Assembly: GCA_003535775.1 (NCBI GenBank)
Contig: DPYO01000001.1
Location: forward strand, 1-7,448
DNA: 7,448 nt
Direction of reading: 5' to 3'
Origin: Fidelibacterota bacterium
GTDB taxonomy: Bacteria > Fidelibacterota > Marinisomatia > Marinisomatales > UBA8229
Shown: piece by piece, positions 6,274-7,448 of the stretch
Layout of the letters: each line of letters opens with the position of its first letter
How positions within the stretch are numbered: the stretch's first letter is position 1
Made by a program: the position numbers and the translations under genes
The notes under the pieces: generated by a model
The model's input: only the letters and a program-made list of their open reading frames with translations
The model's database searches: none
Told to the model about the DNA's origin: nothing

Positions 6274-6459
6274 ATGGAAGATTCAAAAGAACCAATTCAT
6301 TCTTATCCAAATTATCGGTGGCCTGAAAAAGGTACACAGCGAAACTGCCCAAAATGCGGCGAATTGCTCCAGTTAAACGAACAGCGCCCGCAATATTATG
6401 GAAAACCATGGTGGTGCAGTCCATGTAAATGGCAGTTTTCTGAGGAGGATATTTCCTGA
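6274..6459 (+). CDS. Small zinc-ribbon protein, function unknown
   Basis: A 61-residue cytoplasmic protein with no signal peptide or membrane segment. Cys25-Pro-Lys-Cys28 and Cys48-Ser-Pro-Cys51, 19 residues apart, form a two-knuckle zinc-ribbon pattern. The N-terminal part contains YPNYRWPEKGTQRN and the segment before the second knuckle is aromatic (QYYGKPWWC). It is the only plus-strand gene in the window, between a divergent operon and a convergent gene. An in-frame stop 12 bases upstream (6262-6264) limits the start to this ATG. No Shine-Dalgarno sequence precedes it, only AT-rich sequence. Codon use and the clean cysteine pairs support a real gene despite its size. It could be a nucleic-acid-binding or adaptor protein; nothing in the sequence decides. 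No gene name recognised. Confidence 0.72.
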   Translation: MEDSKEPIHSYPNYRWPEKGTQRNCPKCGELLQLNEQRPQYYGKPWWCSPCKWQFSEEDIS

Positions 6460-6472
6460 TATTTCTGTATAA

Positions 6473-6862
6473 TCAAGTATCACAATATTTGTCATAATCG
6501 GCTAGTAAATCTTCAAGGACCCACCGAACCACCACTGCATCATCCAAGTAACCCACCCAGGGTAATTGGTCAGGAATCTCATCTTCTATTTTATTAAAAT
6601 ATTCTAATGCAAATAATATTCTGCGCTGAGCAAGACCATTCAGGTCTTTTTTGGTTGTAATTAAATTATAAAGGGTGGAAATATCTTTGATAAGCTCAAC
6701 TTGAAATGACTTTAAATCAGGCAGACACCTGAGACTTTCAATTTTCCGGGGAATACTATTGAGAAGTGTTTCTTTCGAAGAAAGATCAATCTCGCTGATC
6801 CGTTTTTCGTACCGTTCCTTGTCATCAGCCGTTAATTGAAAGTTTTTTGCTTCGTTTGCCAT
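6473..6862 (-). CDS. DUF1232 (YkvA-like) family protein
   Basis: A 129-residue protein whose C-terminal half carries the DUF1232 hallmark IPDQLPWVGYLDDAVVV (96-112), matching the family pattern IPD-x-hydrophobic-P-x-x-GYLDDA. The biochemical role of the family is unknown. Many members have a hydrophobic segment around this motif; here the preceding stretch FNKIEDEIPD is charged and the N-terminal 90 residues are mostly charged helix, so the protein looks soluble or peripherally attached. The ATG at 6862 lacks an obvious ribosome-binding site. It lies 63 bp after the ABC ATPase stop in the same direction, and that gap has no clear terminator, so readthrough is possible. Its end is 13 bp from the end of the convergent zinc-ribbon gene. 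Family call good; function unknown. Confidence 0.85.
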   Translation of the reverse strand: MANEAKNFQLTADDKERYEKRISEIDLSSKETLLNSIPRKIESLRCLPDLKSFQVELIKDISTLYNLITTKKDLNGLAQRRILFALEYFNKIEDEIPDQLPWVGYLDDAVVVRWVLEDLLADYDKYCDT

Positions 6863-6925
6863 AGTTTGAATTTAGGTAAAAAAGAAAGAAAATACTCAAA
6901 GGATTTCATTCCCAATTGGTTTGTA

Positions 6926-7448
6926 TTAAAAATCCATTGCTGCAATCAACGTTTTCGTGTAAAAATGTTCAGGACTATCCATGATTTTCAGTGCATCCCC
7001 TTTTTCAACAATTTCCCCCTTTGAAAGAACGATGATGCTCTCAACGAACGCCCTAACAACGTTCAGGTCATGGGTAATGAACAGTATCGCAAGGTTTCGT
7101 TCCCGGACGAGGCGGGTAATAAGGTTAAGTATTTTCGCCTGGATCGACACATCCAGAGCTGAAACGACCTCATCACAGATCAGGACTTGAGGATTCACCG
7201 CCAAAGCACGGGCAATGTTCACCCGCTGTCGCTGTCCGCCGGAGAGTTCATAAGGGTATTTCCCGGCAACCTCCCCCTGGAGTTCTACTTGTTCCAATAT
7301 AGAATCAACATTCTCATTGGAATGGTGTATCAAAAGAATTTCATTGAGGATCTGACCGGCTGTCATCCGGGGATTTAATGCGCTCAGGGAATCCTGGAAA
7401 ATATATTGTATTTCCGTACGCAGATGAGACATGTCCAGGGGATTATAC
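6926..7448 (-). CDS. Oligopeptide/dipeptide-type ABC transporter ATPase, C-terminal part (runs off the right edge)
   Basis: The last 173 codons of an ATP-binding subunit of the OppD/OppF/DppF/GsiA group, which powers peptide or nickel import at the inner membrane. Numbering from the in-frame ATG at 7432, which is internal rather than the true start, it contains IQYIFQD (8-14, Q-loop), SALNPRMT (17-24), LSGGQRQRVNIARAL (63-77, ABC signature), VLICDE (83-88, Walker B), SALD (91-94, D-loop) and ITHD (119-122, switch histidine). The Walker A half lies outside the window. After the H-loop it ends soon after SPEHFYTKTLIAA, equivalent to the HPYT motif of the group, so it lacks a long C-terminal extension. 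It may be a single OppF-type subunit or the second half of a duplicated YejF-type ATPase; the missing N terminus would decide. Substrate unknown. Confidence 0.93.
   Translation of the reverse strand, partial: YNPLDMSHLRTEIQYIFQDSLSALNPRMTAGQILNEILLIHHSNENVDSILEQVELQGEVAGKYPYELSGGQRQRVNIARALAVNPQVLICDEVVSALDVSIQAKILNLITRLVRERNLAILFITHDLNVVRAFVESIIVLSKGEIVEKGDALKIMDSPEHFYTKTLIAAMDF

Noticed and set aside
6448..6465. Direct repeat of GATATTTC (6448-6455 and 6458-6465)
   Set aside because: Only two 8-base copies at the end of a gene in AT-rich sequence; expected by chance.
6912..6919. Palindrome CCAATTGG between the ABC ATPase and DUF1232 genes
   Set aside because: Eight bases without a loop or following T-run; it cannot act as a terminator and there is no repeated operator pattern.
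6863..6925. Promoter for the DUF1232 gene in the 63-bp gap
   Set aside because: TTGAGT-like and CTAAAT-like hexamers can be found but the matches are poor; not enough to call.

Overview
The window looks like part of a chromosome from an uncultured, AT-rich, Gram-negative-type (diderm) bacterium. Two predicted lipoproteins, one of them an RlpA-type cell-wall protein, imply an outer membrane. The big tetratricopeptide lipoprotein has a Cys-Ala-Tyr-Tyr-Asn-Thr-Phe-Tyr-Asn start right after its lipobox. From memory this resembles proteins of Marinimicrobia (SAR406) and neighbouring FCB-type phyla, and a GlmL-like protein beside CdsA would fit too. The taxonomic guess is inference, not proof. I see no transposon, phage, CRISPR, tRNA or rRNA sequence and no clear frameshift. 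Coding density is very high and no gene-free stretch exceeds about 90 bases.

Layout. The left 6.2 kb is one run of seven minus-strand genes. In transcription order they are a TPR lipoprotein (6225-4219), pyrK (4229-3438), pyrD (3445-2531), an rlpA-type lipoprotein (2520-2053), a diacylglycerol/sphingosine-kinase-family lipid kinase (2047-1157), cdsA (1070-252) and the N-terminal 77 codons of a glmL/mutL-type ATPase (233 to beyond base 1). Most junctions overlap or are 5 to 18 bp apart. The exception is the 86 bp between the kinase and cdsA, so this is probably one operon. A 48-bp divergent intergenic region separates it from a 61-residue plus-strand zinc-ribbon protein (6274-6459). That gene converges on a minus-strand DUF1232-family gene (6862-6473). 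Before it lies the C-terminal part of an oligopeptide-type ABC transporter ATPase (6926 to beyond 7448).

How the genes may work together. PyrK and PyrD form the NAD-linked dihydroorotate dehydrogenase that makes orotate, the precursor of UMP and hence CTP. The lipid kinase is expected to make phosphatidic acid, and CdsA uses phosphatidic acid plus CTP to make CDP-diacylglycerol. With two envelope lipoproteins, the run has a plausible membrane-building theme, but co-regulation is inferred only from spacing. No clearly new system is visible. The least explained items are the TPR lipoprotein, the small zinc-ribbon protein and the GlmL-like gene without a visible mutase.
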